From JANLYC01 sp963750495 (GTDB lineage: Bacteria; Actinomycetota; Actinomycetes; Propionibacteriales; Nocardioidaceae): a stretch of 64,000 bases of DNA. Positions 1-8,228 of this stretch are shown here, one piece after another (the first letter of the stretch is position 1; every line of letters begins with the position of its first letter). A program made the translations under genes and the position numbers. The stretch covers positions 1,054,001 through 1,118,000 of the forward strand of contig CAVVQV010000004.1 of assembly GCA_963750495.1 (NCBI GenBank). Direction: 5' to 3'. The notes beneath the pieces are model-generated. The model saw only the letters and a program-made list of their open reading frames with translations, searched no databases and was not told where the DNA came from.

Positions 1-110
1 CGTGGGGTGAGAGTCAGTACTGCACCGCCTTCTCAGGCGCCGCCCTGGACAGCTTCATGAAGAAGTACCCCTTCGACGACGCGCCCGAAGGGTACCTCTG
101 GCACCGGTAA
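1..110 (+). CDS. C-terminal fragment of an unidentified protein (5' truncated)
   Basis: The reading frame enters from the window edge (codons start at base 3) and ends at the TAA at 108-110. About 35 residues are visible, ending PEGYLWHR. There is one Cys and no recognisable domain. The codon usage is GC-rich like that of the neighbours, and the next gene starts 27 bp downstream, so it is probably the end of a real gene. I cannot name its family. Confidence 0.45.
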   Translation, partial: WGESQYCTAFSGAALDSFMKKYPFDDAPEGYLWHR

Positions 111-137
111 CGGTCCGCCGCCAGAGAATCTCCTTCC

Positions 138-599
138 ATGAGGCTGTTGCTCGCCACCTTTGCGATGGGTGTCCTGTCGGCAGTCGTCCCCGTGATCAAC
201 ATGGAGGCATACATCGCGGGCGTCGCCGCGACGGTCGGCGACCTCAACATCTGGCTGGTCGCGCTGGTCGGCGGCACCGGCCAGGCGGTCGGCAAGATCC
301 CCTGGTACGAAGTGAGCCGACGGTCGATGGACTGGGCCTACATCCGCCGCAAGATGGCCAACCCCGACTGGGCGCGTCGGTACGAGCGGATCAAGGTGAC
401 GACCGACGAGCGCCCCTGGATCGGGATGCTGCTGTTGTTCAGCTCCTCCTTGATCGCGATCCCACCGCTGGCCATCACGGCCGTGCTGGCGGGCCAGCTG
501 CAGTTCAGCCGGCTGGTGTTTCACACCACGATCATCGTCGGACGCACACTGCAGTTCGCTGCTCTCCTCGGTGGCGTCGCCTGGCTGCTGGACCGCTGA
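138..599 (+). CDS. Small YqaA/VTT-like integral membrane protein
   Basis: This 153-residue, mostly hydrophobic protein has three or four predicted membrane segments. A central stretch, GGTGQAVGKIPWYEVSRRS, resembles the Gly-rich re-entrant loop of VTT/DedA (SNARE-associated) proteins, followed by a charged loop (about 65-95) and two more membrane segments. It is shorter than full DedA proteins (about 200 residues) and closer to the YqaA subgroup. DedA-type proteins are linked to lipid-carrier handling, but the substrate here is unknown. It follows the truncated upstream gene by 27 bp and converges on the nucleotidyltransferase gene (11 bp between stop codons). No clear Shine-Dalgarno precedes the ATG. 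Confidence 0.7.
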   Translation: MRLLLATFAMGVLSAVVPVINMEAYIAGVAATVGDLNIWLVALVGGTGQAVGKIPWYEVSRRSMDWAYIRRKMANPDWARRYERIKVTTDERPWIGMLLLFSSSLIAIPPLAITAVLAGQLQFSRLVFHTTIIVGRTLQFAALLGGVAWLLDR

Positions 600-610
600 C
601 GCAAGAGACC

Positions 611-1687
611 TCATACGTCGGCTGAGAACCGCACTCCGCCGGCCGGGATCACCACGCCGCTCCACACCCGCGCGCCGTCGAGCAGCTCGCAGCCGGCGCC
701 GATGTCGGCGCGGTCACCCACCGCCACGCCACGCAGGACCGTGCCGGCCCCGACCCGGCAGCCCCGGCCGAGGACGCTCGCCCGGACCTGAGCTCCCCTT
801 TCGATGACCGCGTCCTCACAGACGACCGAACCATCCACGACGGCGTCCGCCGCGATGGTGACGCCTGGGCCGATGGCGGAGCCGCCCGACACCGTCACGC
901 CGGCCATGACCTGTGCGGACGAGTCGATCCATGCGGCCGCGGGGGGCGCCGTGAACGCAGGGCTCGCGGCGACTCCTCGGACGACGTCGACGGAGCCGCG
1001 GCGCAGTGCCTCCGGGGTGCCGAGGTCGGCCCAGTAGGACTGGTCGACATACCCGGAGACGTGCCTACCGTCAGCGAGCAGCAGCGGGAACGTCTCGCGT
1101 TCGACCGAGACGGCGCGACCCGTGGGGATCAGGCTGATGACCGCCGGCTCGAACAGGTAGCAGCCCGCGTTGATCTGGGACGAGACCGGATCCGGCGACT
1201 TCTCCAGGAACGCCGTGACCCTGTCGTCGTCGTCGGTCGGGACGCTGCCGAACGGCCGCGCGTCGTCGACGTTCACGAGGTGCAGGGTGACATCGGCCCG
1301 GTGCCGGCGATGGTGGGCGAGCTGGGCCATCAGGTCATGGCCACTGAGCACATCTCCGTTGAGGACCACGACCGGGTCGTCGTCGCCGTGCAAGGCCGCG
1401 GCCGCGTTCCGGATGGCGCCGGCGGTCCCGAGCAGCTCGGTCTCGGTCACATAGACCAGCTCGACGCCCCAGCCGGAACCGCCGCCGAGGATCGGCTCGA
1501 ACCGCTCCGCGTGATAGCTGGTTGCCAGCACGACCCGGCGTACGCCGGCAGCGGCGAGCTTGGCGATCTGGTGGGCCACGAACGGTATGCCGGCGACCGG
1601 CAGCAGGTGTTTGGGCACGTGTTCGGTGAGCGGCCGCAACCGGGTGCCGAGCCCACCCGCGACGATGACGGCTTCCACGGCGCTCAT
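611..1687 (-). CDS. NDP-sugar pyrophosphorylase (mannose-1-P guanylyltransferase-like)
   Basis: The 358-residue protein opens with a nucleotidyltransferase signature: GGLGTRLRPLT near residue 10 followed by PKHLLPVAG. An NGDVLSG metal-binding motif lies near residue 110. The C-terminal third (about 260-358) is rich in hexapeptide repeats (left-handed beta-helix). This family joins a sugar 1-phosphate to a nucleoside triphosphate, giving an activated sugar such as GDP-mannose or dTDP-glucose; which sugar cannot be decided from sequence. The start was placed at the ATG beginning MSAVEAVIVAGG because the open frame upstream is antisense to the next gene. It is divergent from the TIGR03089 gene, and activated sugar production fits the envelope genes nearby. 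Confidence 0.85.
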   Translation of the reverse strand: MSAVEAVIVAGGLGTRLRPLTEHVPKHLLPVAGIPFVAHQIAKLAAAGVRRVVLATSYHAERFEPILGGGSGWGVELVYVTETELLGTAGAIRNAAAALHGDDDPVVVLNGDVLSGHDLMAQLAHHRRHRADVTLHLVNVDDARPFGSVPTDDDDRVTAFLEKSPDPVSSQINAGCYLFEPAVISLIPTGRAVSVERETFPLLLADGRHVSGYVDQSYWADLGTPEALRRGSVDVVRGVAASPAFTAPPAAAWIDSSAQVMAGVTVSGGSAIGPGVTIAADAVVDGSVVCEDAVIERGAQVRASVLGRGCRVGAGTVLRGVAVGDRADIGAGCELLDGARVWSGVVIPAGGVRFSADV

Positions 1688-1717
1688 CCAACCATGCGGC
1701 CGGTTCGGGACGCTCGC

Positions 1718-1723
1718 TACGCT
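1718..1723 (+). promoter_or_regulatory. Predicted -10 box, leaderless start of the TIGR03089 gene
   Basis: TACGCT is followed by six bases and then the GTG at 1730. This TANNNT spacing is typical of leaderless actinobacterial transcripts. It favours the GTG over the in-frame ATG at 1694. Confidence 0.5.
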
Positions 1724-1729
1724 CGGCCC

Positions 1730-2515
1730 GTGACGCCCCCATCCCCTCGTTCGTCCTCTGACTCGCCCACCACGTTGGTCGAGGCGCTGGCCGACGCGGT
1801 CCGGGCAGACCCGGGTCGTCCACTGGTGACGTTCTACGACGAGTCGACCGGCGAGCGTGTCGAGCTGAGTGCTGTGACGTTCGACAACTGGGTGAGCAAG
1901 ATCGCCAACCTGTTCGCCGACGAGCTCGGGCTCGAGCCACGGGACGGATGTGCAGTCCGACTCCCCACGCACTGGTTGGCTCCGGTCGTCGTGCTGGGTT
2001 GCTGGGCCAGCGGCCTGGTGCTGAGCGACGCCGCAGCATCCGTCGTGCAGGTCGTCGGACCCGACGACCTGCTGCGGGTGACGGAGGTCGACGCAGCCGG
2101 CGGCGTCACGCTCGCGTGCTCGCTGCGCCCGCTCGGTGGTCGGTTCGTGGAACCGCTGCCGTCGGGGTGGCTCGACTTCGCCGTCGAGGTGCCACCCCAA
2201 CCGGACGTCCTGCTCGATCCGCGGCCGCCCATCCCGGCTGACCGTGCGGTCTCCGCCGAGTTCCCGGGCGCGACCGAGACCAGCCACGAGGTGATGCTCG
2301 CCGCCGGTCGCGCGGCGGCCATCCGCGTGGGGCTCGAGCCGGGTGGCCGGCTGGCCACCGACGTGTCGACTGCGGACCTGAACGGTCTCGTCACGTCGAT
2401 CGCCGCGCCCCTGGCCGTCGGCGGCTCGGTCGTCCTGGTGGCTCATGCCGACCGCGAACGACGTCGGGAGATCGGCACGATGGAGCGGGTGACCTGCGTC
2501 GCCTGGGCTGACTGA
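1730..2515 (+). CDS. TIGR03089 family protein (acyl-CoA synthetase-like)
   Basis: The 261-residue protein matches the actinobacterial TIGR03089 family, which resembles the N-terminal part of AMP-forming acyl-CoA synthetases but is too short to hold the full adenylation domain. Family-like segments include RPLVTFYDESTGERVELS near residue 28 and DNWVSKIANLF near residue 50. No catalytic P-loop (TSGTTG type) is present, so adenylating activity is doubtful and the role is unknown. The GTG start is supported by a TACGCT -10 box six bases upstream; an in-frame ATG at 1694 is the alternative. galE follows after a 75-bp gap that contains 9-bp tandem repeats. Confidence 0.7.
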   Translation: MTPPSPRSSSDSPTTLVEALADAVRADPGRPLVTFYDESTGERVELSAVTFDNWVSKIANLFADELGLEPRDGCAVRLPTHWLAPVVVLGCWASGLVLSDAAASVVQVVGPDDLLRVTEVDAAGGVTLACSLRPLGGRFVEPLPSGWLDFAVEVPPQPDVLLDPRPPIPADRAVSAEFPGATETSHEVMLAAGRAAAIRVGLEPGGRLATDVSTADLNGLVTSIAAPLAVGGSVVLVAHADRERRREIGTMERVTCVAWAD

Positions 2516-2521
2516 CGCCAG

Positions 2522-2575
2522 GGATGCCACGGATGCCACGGATGCCACGGATGTCACGGATGCCACGGATGCCAT
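2522..2575 (+). repeat. Six tandem copies of a 9-bp unit upstream of galE
   Basis: Six consecutive 9-bp units read GGATGCCAC; the fourth has T at position 6 and the sixth ends in T. The array ends three bases before the predicted galE -10 box at 2579. A related unit (GGATGTGAC) occupies the same place and orientation upstream of the LCP gene at 11383-12807. A protein-binding array covering the -35 region is one reading. A slippage-prone simple repeat is the other. Confidence 0.85.
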
Positions 2576-2578
2576 CGA

Positions 2579-2584
2579 TAGGGT
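2579..2584 (+). promoter_or_regulatory. Predicted galE -10 box (leaderless)
   Basis: TAGGGT is followed by six bases and then the galE ATG at 2591, the leaderless pattern seen at several genes here. The 9-bp repeat array occupies the -35 region directly upstream. Confidence 0.5.
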
Positions 2585-2590
2585 GACGCC

Positions 2591-3595
2591 ATGACTGTCT
2601 TGGTGACCGGCGGAGCCGGCTACATCGGTGCCCATGTCGTCCGGCTGCTGCGCGAGCGCGGCGACGTGGTCGTGGTCGACGACCTGAGCACCGGGGCTGC
2701 TCAACGCGTGGGAGACGTGCCGCTGGTCCAGATCGACATCGCCGAGGACGCGGCGGTCGACAAGCTCGGGGCGCTGATCCAGGAGTACGCCGTCGACGCG
2801 GTCGTCCACATCGCTGCCAAGAAGCAGGTCGGCGAGTCCGCCGAGCGCCCGGCCTACTACTACAACCAGAACGTGGGTGGCCTCGCCAACCTGCTGCTCG
2901 CGATGGAGGCCACGGCCGTCGACCGGCTCATGTTCTCGTCCTCCGCCGCCACGTACGGACTCCCGGACGTTCCGCCGGGACAGCACCTCACCGAGGACAC
3001 GCCCGCCAACCCGATCAGCCCCTACGGACGCACGAAGCTGATCTGCGAATGGGTGTGCGCCGACGCTGCCGCTGCGTGGGGCCTGCGGTGGGCCGGTCTA
3101 CGCTACTTCAACGTGGCCGGTGCCGGCTGGGCCGACCTCGGCGACCCCGGGGCGCTCAACCTCATCCCGATCGTCCTCAAGGCGGTGACCAACGGACGCC
3201 AGCCACAGATCTTCGGCGACGACTACGCCACGCCGGACGGCACCTGCATCCGCGACTACGTGCACATCCTCGACATTGCCCAGGCCCACGTCGACACCCT
3301 CGACTACCTCGCGCGTGATGACCGACCCCACGAGCTCTTCAACGTCGGGAGGGGCACCGGCTCATCGGTCCGGGAGGTCATCGACCAGATCGCCGCCACG
3401 ACCGGGTACGAGATCGAGCCGGTCGTCGTGGCCCGCCGTCCGGGCGACCCTGCCGACCTGGTCTCCGACCCGACGCGCATCGCCGAGACGCTGGGATGGT
3501 CGTCGACCAAGACCCTCGAGGACATGGTGTCCTCGGCCTGGGACGCGTGGGCCGGAGCTCACGGAACGCCGGCTGTCGCACCCCCGGGCCGCTAA
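2591..3595 (+). CDS. galE: UDP-glucose 4-epimerase
   Basis: This 334-residue short-chain dehydrogenase/reductase of the extended type interconverts UDP-glucose and UDP-galactose. The N-terminus has the NAD-binding TGGAGYIG motif (residues 6-13). SSSAATYG lies near residue 120, and the catalytic YGRTK (YxxxK) near residue 148. The length fits GalE. It would supply UDP-galactopyranose to the Glf mutase encoded at 8225-9400 and hence galactofuranose for wall polymers. The predicted mRNA is leaderless. Its TAA stop (3593-3595) overlaps the stop of the convergent amidase gene by three bases. Confidence 0.93.
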   Translation: MTVLVTGGAGYIGAHVVRLLRERGDVVVVDDLSTGAAQRVGDVPLVQIDIAEDAAVDKLGALIQEYAVDAVVHIAAKKQVGESAERPAYYYNQNVGGLANLLLAMEATAVDRLMFSSSAATYGLPDVPPGQHLTEDTPANPISPYGRTKLICEWVCADAAAAWGLRWAGLRYFNVAGAGWADLGDPGALNLIPIVLKAVTNGRQPQIFGDDYATPDGTCIRDYVHILDIAQAHVDTLDYLARDDRPHELFNVGRGTGSSVREVIDQIAATTGYEIEPVVVARRPGDPADLVSDPTRIAETLGWSSTKTLEDMVSSAWDAWAGAHGTPAVAPPGR

Positions 3596-6453
3596 CCGAG
3601 CCGGTAGGCCGACCAGTCCGCCGCCAGGTACTGTGCCGGGCCGAGTCCACCGTGCGGAGCCTTCGCCGTCAGCGTCCTGCCGGGCAGGAGCCAGGCCTGG
3701 CCGTTGGCGCGCCGACCGACGAGATCGGACCGACCGTCGCCGGTCAGGTCACCCACACCCACCAGCGTGGTGTACCGGCGGACGTTGCGCGCGATCAGCA
3801 CGGGCTCGTCCAACCCGCCGGGACCGTTGCCCGGATACAGCAGGAGCCGGCCGGCACCAGTGCGGACGAGCACGTCCGGCGTGCCGTCCCTGGTCCACAA
3901 CCCGACTGCGACGACGCTCGACCCACGCGGCAGGGACGACCGCATGACGACCGGCGCCGCGAACCCGTGCAGACCACGGCCGGGATAGAGGTAGACGGAT
4001 CCGTTCGACGCCTGGGCCATCAGGTCGGGACGACCGTCCCCGTTGACGTCACCGACCGGCGTGAGCAACCGGCGTGAGCCCCAGCCGGTCCAGTGACCAA
4101 CGGGATCCAAGAAGGTGCCTGTGCTGGTGCCGCGGTACAGCTGCATCGCACCGTCGCTGCGACGGCGTGCCATCGCATCCACGTAACCGTCACCGTCCCA
4201 GTCGCCAACGACCAGCACCGTGTTCACACCGGTCCAGGACGTACCGCGCAGGACAGGTCGGTGCAGCCAGTTGTTCCTGCTCCCGGCGAACACCTGGACG
4301 GTGTGTGCCCGGGTGAGCCCGACCAGGTCAGCCCGGTGGTCTCCGGTGAGGTCGCCGGAGAGGGCCAGCTGTCTCGACACCGTGCGGCGATGCCCGATCG
4401 CCGGCGACAGCCGCACTCCGCCGACGTTCGCGAAGGTCGACACGAGATGGGTGGTGGCCGAGCGGGCAACGAGGTCGGGAAGCCCGTCGCCGGTCAGGTC
4501 GGCCCCGCCGCTGATCATGTCCTTGCCGGACCAGTCATGCGCGAGGCGGTGGTGCGTCGGGAAGCCGCCGTGGCCGTCCCCGAACCACACGAGCAGAGTT
4601 CCGTTCGTCCCACGGCTGACGAGGTCGGCATAGCCATCGCTGTTGAAGTCGCCGGCGGCAGAGATGAGGGTGAAGGCGCCCGCCTGCGCGATCGCGACCT
4701 GGCCCGCGCCGAACCTGCCCTGGCCGCGCCCCGGGTACACCCGCAGCTCCCCGGTCGTCGCGCTCCGGCCGGCGACGTCGTTGCGGCCGTCGCCGGTGAC
4801 GTCTCCGACACCCACGAACAGGTCGTCGTCGGCCCACCGCATCACCGGTCGGACCGGCGCGCCGAAGATGCCACCACCGAGGCCGGGGTAGACGGCGGTG
4901 CTCCCGGTGGACGCAGTGCGCGCCATGAGATCGATGACGTGGTCCCCGGTGACGTCGCGCACCGGGACCACCCGGTCCATGCCGATGAACGAGGTCGGGC
5001 CGTTCGACCCGGACCCGACGACCGGGGCAGCGAACCCGGGTGGTCCGGTTCCGCGCGCCACGGAGACCGCACCCGCCTGGTCCACCATCAGCAGGTCGGG
5101 CCTGCTGTCACGCACGAAGGAGTGCTGGAGGTCCCGGCCGAGGAACCGGTGCTGATCGTGCTGCGCCTTGGCGATGATCGTGGGGATCTTCGCGTACAGA
5201 TAGCGGCCCGGGCAGGCGGTCTGGGCCGCGTCGCGGTGGCCGCTGATCGCGTCGAACGTCGTTCCGGCCACCTTCTGCCTGCTCGTCGGACGCACGCCGT
5301 GCAGGCTGAGCTTCCAGGCATACAGCCGTGCGTAGGCGTCGATCATGGCCGCCGAAGGGTGCGCGATGTCGTAGTTGCCGATCGCCGAGGCTGCGAACGA
5401 GTTCTCGTTGTAGTCGAGCGTATGAGCCCCGACGACCGGAAGGGTGATCCCGCCGTACCGGCCCTCCCAGATCCGGCCGAAGCGGTCGATGAGGTAGTTG
5501 TAGCCGATGTCACGCCAGCCCCGGCTCTGCGTGTGGTAGGCGTAGATGCCGCGCAGGATCGCCGGTACCTCGGACTTGCTGTAGCCGTTCGCGTTGACGG
5601 TGTGGTGCACGAAACCGGCATGGACCTCGCCGTACTCGACGCAGCAGCCGCGCAGCCTCTCGTCAGCACCCCAGTCCGCCCGCGAGTAGATCGTCGGCAT
5701 CGGGGTGGCCGACCCGGTCACCACCGGCTCGGTCGACTGACCGAGCAGCGCGCGGCCCGCAGTGGCCCTGCCCGAGGCAGCCATCGTCGTCGCGGGGGGT
5801 GTCGGGGTCTCGGCGGCTTCGTCCGGCGTGATCGGCAGCGGGTGCGCGTCGGAGGATGAGCTGCCGGGGTTCACCACGGACAGCGTCAGCCCTGCCGGAG
5901 CCGCACCGGTGCTGGTCAGCACCTTCAGCTGGACGTCGTCGACGACTCCGACCACGAACGGGTCGGTTCCGGGCCGCGCGTGCCTGGCCTCGACGGACGA
6001 CGGGTCCGGACCGTGGTCGGCGTCGTACGGCATCGTCGTCCAGCCCGACCAGCGGCCGTGCGTGCGGGTGCGGAGCGCCAGGGTGAGCCCACGCGGTGCC
6101 GGCCCGGTCCAGGTGACGCCGGCGACCGCGACACCACGGGCGGGTTCGGGGGCGGACACCGCGGCCAGGCCGCGGCTCGCGCCCAGTGCCTGCGCTGACT
6201 TCCCGGAGGTGGCGGCCAAGGCCTGCAGCCCGGCGGCGCTGACGCCGTGCACCGGGTACGTCGCCACGTGCGGCTTGACCGGCTCGGGAGCCACGAAAGC
6301 GGGTCCGGCGGCGGGCGACGCTCCCCGCAGCGCCACCCCAGGAGCCGCCGGGACGTTGGTGGCCTCGGCCGGCGCCACGGCCACCACTGACGACAGGCCC
6401 AGCAGGAGTGCCGTGATCGCGACAGGCGATGAGGGGCGGAACGCGGCACGCAC
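3592..6453 (-). CDS. Secreted PGRP-type N-acetylmuramoyl-L-alanine amidase with FG-GAP repeats
   Basis: The 953-residue protein begins (GTG) with a signal peptide: basic start, hydrophobic core ITALLLGLSSVVAVA, then an APAEA cleavage region. Residues about 260-430 form a peptidoglycan-recognition amidase_2 domain with the zinc ligands visible as FVHHTVN, SGHRDA and TACPG. From about residue 450 at least eight FG-GAP/VCBS-type repeats follow, each with a calcium-loop-like core such as DVTGDGRNDV, DFNSDGYADL or DLTGDGRSDL; they probably form a beta-propeller. The amidase domain would cut the MurNAc-L-Ala bond and the propeller may bind wall polymer or a partner. It ends head-on against galE with overlapping stop codons. 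Confidence 0.88.
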   Translation of the reverse strand: MRAAFRPSSPVAITALLLGLSSVVAVAPAEATNVPAAPGVALRGASPAAGPAFVAPEPVKPHVATYPVHGVSAAGLQALAATSGKSAQALGASRGLAAVSAPEPARGVAVAGVTWTGPAPRGLTLALRTRTHGRWSGWTTMPYDADHGPDPSSVEARHARPGTDPFVVGVVDDVQLKVLTSTGAAPAGLTLSVVNPGSSSSDAHPLPITPDEAAETPTPPATTMAASGRATAGRALLGQSTEPVVTGSATPMPTIYSRADWGADERLRGCCVEYGEVHAGFVHHTVNANGYSKSEVPAILRGIYAYHTQSRGWRDIGYNYLIDRFGRIWEGRYGGITLPVVGAHTLDYNENSFAASAIGNYDIAHPSAAMIDAYARLYAWKLSLHGVRPTSRQKVAGTTFDAISGHRDAAQTACPGRYLYAKIPTIIAKAQHDQHRFLGRDLQHSFVRDSRPDLLMVDQAGAVSVARGTGPPGFAAPVVGSGSNGPTSFIGMDRVVPVRDVTGDHVIDLMARTASTGSTAVYPGLGGGIFGAPVRPVMRWADDDLFVGVGDVTGDGRNDVAGRSATTGELRVYPGRGQGRFGAGQVAIAQAGAFTLISAAGDFNSDGYADLVSRGTNGTLLVWFGDGHGGFPTHHRLAHDWSGKDMISGGADLTGDGLPDLVARSATTHLVSTFANVGGVRLSPAIGHRRTVSRQLALSGDLTGDHRADLVGLTRAHTVQVFAGSRNNWLHRPVLRGTSWTGVNTVLVVGDWDGDGYVDAMARRRSDGAMQLYRGTSTGTFLDPVGHWTGWGSRRLLTPVGDVNGDGRPDLMAQASNGSVYLYPGRGLHGFAAPVVMRSSLPRGSSVVAVGLWTRDGTPDVLVRTGAGRLLLYPGNGPGGLDEPVLIARNVRRYTTLVGVGDLTGDGRSDLVGRRANGQAWLLPGRTLTAKAPHGGLGPAQYLAADWSAYRLG

Positions 6454-6570
6454 AAGGGCTCCAGACGGTTAGTGATCACTCGGTCACCAATTGTCACTAC
6501 AGCCTCAGTGCGGCCGCCACCAGTCTGAGAGAACTACACCGTCGTAGTTTGTCCGCCGCCCCCGCGCGGA

Positions 6571-7311
6571 TCAGTCGTCGTCGTCGTCGAGGTCGTAGCC
6601 GAGCTCCTTGACGGCGTCCTCCGACGAGCCCACGAAGACCATCCGGCCCTTGTCGAGCACCAGCCCCCGCCGGCACAGGTTGACCACGGACCTGGGGTTG
6701 TGACTGACGTAGACCATCGTCTTGCCCTGGGCCTTGAGCTCGCGGATCTTGCGCATGCACTTGCGCTTGAACGGCTGGTCCCCGACCGCGAGCATCTCGT
6801 CCATCAAGAAGATGTCGCACTCGGTGTGGATGGCGACCGCGAACGCCAGCCGCATGAACATGCCGGACGAGTAGTGCCGGACCTCGTTGTTGAGGAACTT
6901 GCCCATCTCGGAGAACTCGACGATCGACTCGAACTTCGCATCGGTCTCCGCCTCGCTCATGCCGAGAATGGCCGCGTTCAGGTAGACGTTCTCGCGCCCG
7001 GACAGCTCGGGGTGGAAACCCGCGCCGACCTCGATGAGGCCGGCGACCCGGCCACGCGTCCAGACCTCGCCGGAGTCCGGCGACATGACGCCGGAGATGA
7101 GCTTGAGAAGAGTGCTCTTGCCGGAGCCGTTGAGACCCATCAGCCCGATGCTGTCGCCCTGCTCGAGTGTGAAGGACACGTCGTCGAGCGCGGTGAGCGT
7201 CCGGCTCAGCTCGCGGCGGCGCACGGCGTTGACGGTCAGCTTCTTGATCGTCTTCTGGTTCGCCAGCTTGAAGGACTTCGTCACCCCTTCGACGATGATC
7301 GCCTCCGCCAT
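6571..7311 (-). CDS. Polysaccharide ABC exporter, ATPase subunit (Wzt/TagH-like)
   Basis: The 246-residue ABC ATPase has Walker A GLNGSGKST, the signature-like YSSGM and Walker B DIFLMDE, followed by a D-loop and SHNPRSV switch. The short C-terminus ends in five aspartates and lacks the extra carbohydrate-binding domain of some Wzt proteins. It belongs to the family energising export of lipid-linked O-antigen, teichoic acid or galactan. Its ATG (7309-7311) overlaps the permease stop as TGATG, so the pair is translationally coupled. An ATG further upstream exists but would lie inside the permease gene. The order exporter-glf-glycosyltransferases resembles the mycobacterial galactan locus (Rv3781-Rv3783). 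Confidence 0.9.
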   Translation of the reverse strand: MAEAIIVEGVTKSFKLANQKTIKKLTVNAVRRRELSRTLTALDDVSFTLEQGDSIGLMGLNGSGKSTLLKLISGVMSPDSGEVWTRGRVAGLIEVGAGFHPELSGRENVYLNAAILGMSEAETDAKFESIVEFSEMGKFLNNEVRHYSSGMFMRLAFAVAIHTECDIFLMDEMLAVGDQPFKRKCMRKIRELKAQGKTMVYVSHNPRSVVNLCRRGLVLDKGRMVFVGSSEDAVKELGYDLDDDDD

Positions 7312-8228
7312 CAGAGCTTCTCCGCGAAGCGACCCTCGAGGTGGGTGAAGACGATCTGCGCGAGCCACACGAACAGCAGCCCGGCGACGATCGTGATCGC
7401 ACCGCGTTCGAACAGGTGGGGCGGCAGCTCCTCGATGGCCGCCCGCTTCGGATGGTCAGAGGCGGTCGTCCAGAAGGCGCGGTTGTTGAGCAGCACCGCG
7501 ATGCACAGCGGGTTCGCGAGGTAGGTCTGGTAGATGAACTGGTGCGAGGCCTCGAGCTTCTCCATCACGATCACGAACGGGTAGATCATCGGAACCGTCC
7601 ACGTGATGAGCGTCTGGACGATGTCGACGACGTTCTGCGTGTCGCGGAAGAAGACGTTCCAGGCGCTCAGCAGGAGCGCGACGCCCAGACCCCAGATCAG
7701 CACGACAGCCAGGGCCATGACAGCCGCGAGCGCGGCAAGCATGTCCGGGTGCCAGCCGATCGCGAGACAGGCGGTGATCATGATCACGTACATCGGGATC
7801 ATGTGGTAGGCCGAGACGAGGATCGACGCGACCGGGAACGTCTCGCGGGGCATGTTGATCTTCTTGACCAGCGACCCGTTCTTGACGACGGCGCGACACC
7901 CCGCACTGAACGCGTTGCTCAGGAAGGAGACGACCACCATGCCCGAGAAGATGTGCAGCGCGCGGTTCTCCAGCGCGTGCGTGAGCAGCAGGCCGATGAT
8001 CCAGTAGTACATGGCGAAGCGCACGGCGGGCTGGACGTAGGACCAGGCCAGGCCCACCGTCGAGCCCGAGTAGCGAACCTTCAGCTCCTTGCGCACCAGG
8101 AGCTTCAGGAGGTAGCGACGACGGAAGACGTCACCGAGCCCACCCACGCGACCCGGGTTGAGCAAGGGCGGGAGCGGCCGGTCGCGCGGTTCGGAATCAG
8201 GCTCCGCGCCGGCGGTCTGGGCGGTCAC
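7311..8228 (-). CDS. Polysaccharide ABC exporter, permease subunit (Wzm/TagG-like)
   Basis: This 305-residue ABC-2 type permease has a cytoplasmic N-terminus, the typical RKELKVRYSGSTVGLAW segment near residue 46, and about six hydrophobic helices. The C-terminal VFTHLEGRFAEKL resembles Wzm/TagG/RfbA permeases. Together with the downstream ATPase it should export a lipid-linked glycan across the membrane. The start overlaps the glf stop by four bases (ATGA type), so glf, permease and ATPase form one transcription unit on the minus strand. Confidence 0.9.
   Translation of the reverse strand: MTAQTAGAEPDSEPRDRPLPPLLNPGRVGGLGDVFRRRYLLKLLVRKELKVRYSGSTVGLAWSYVQPAVRFAMYYWIIGLLLTHALENRALHIFSGMVVVSFLSNAFSAGCRAVVKNGSLVKKINMPRETFPVASILVSAYHMIPMYVIMITACLAIGWHPDMLAALAAVMALAVVLIWGLGVALLLSAWNVFFRDTQNVVDIVQTLITWTVPMIYPFVIVMEKLEASHQFIYQTYLANPLCIAVLLNNRAFWTTASDHPKRAAIEELPPHLFERGAITIVAGLLFVWLAQIVFTHLEGRFAEKL

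Noticed and set aside
611..2986. A 791-codon minus-strand frame
   Set aside because: Only its C-terminal 358 codons form the nucleotidyltransferase; the upstream part is antisense to the TIGR03089 and galE genes and runs through the 9-bp repeats.
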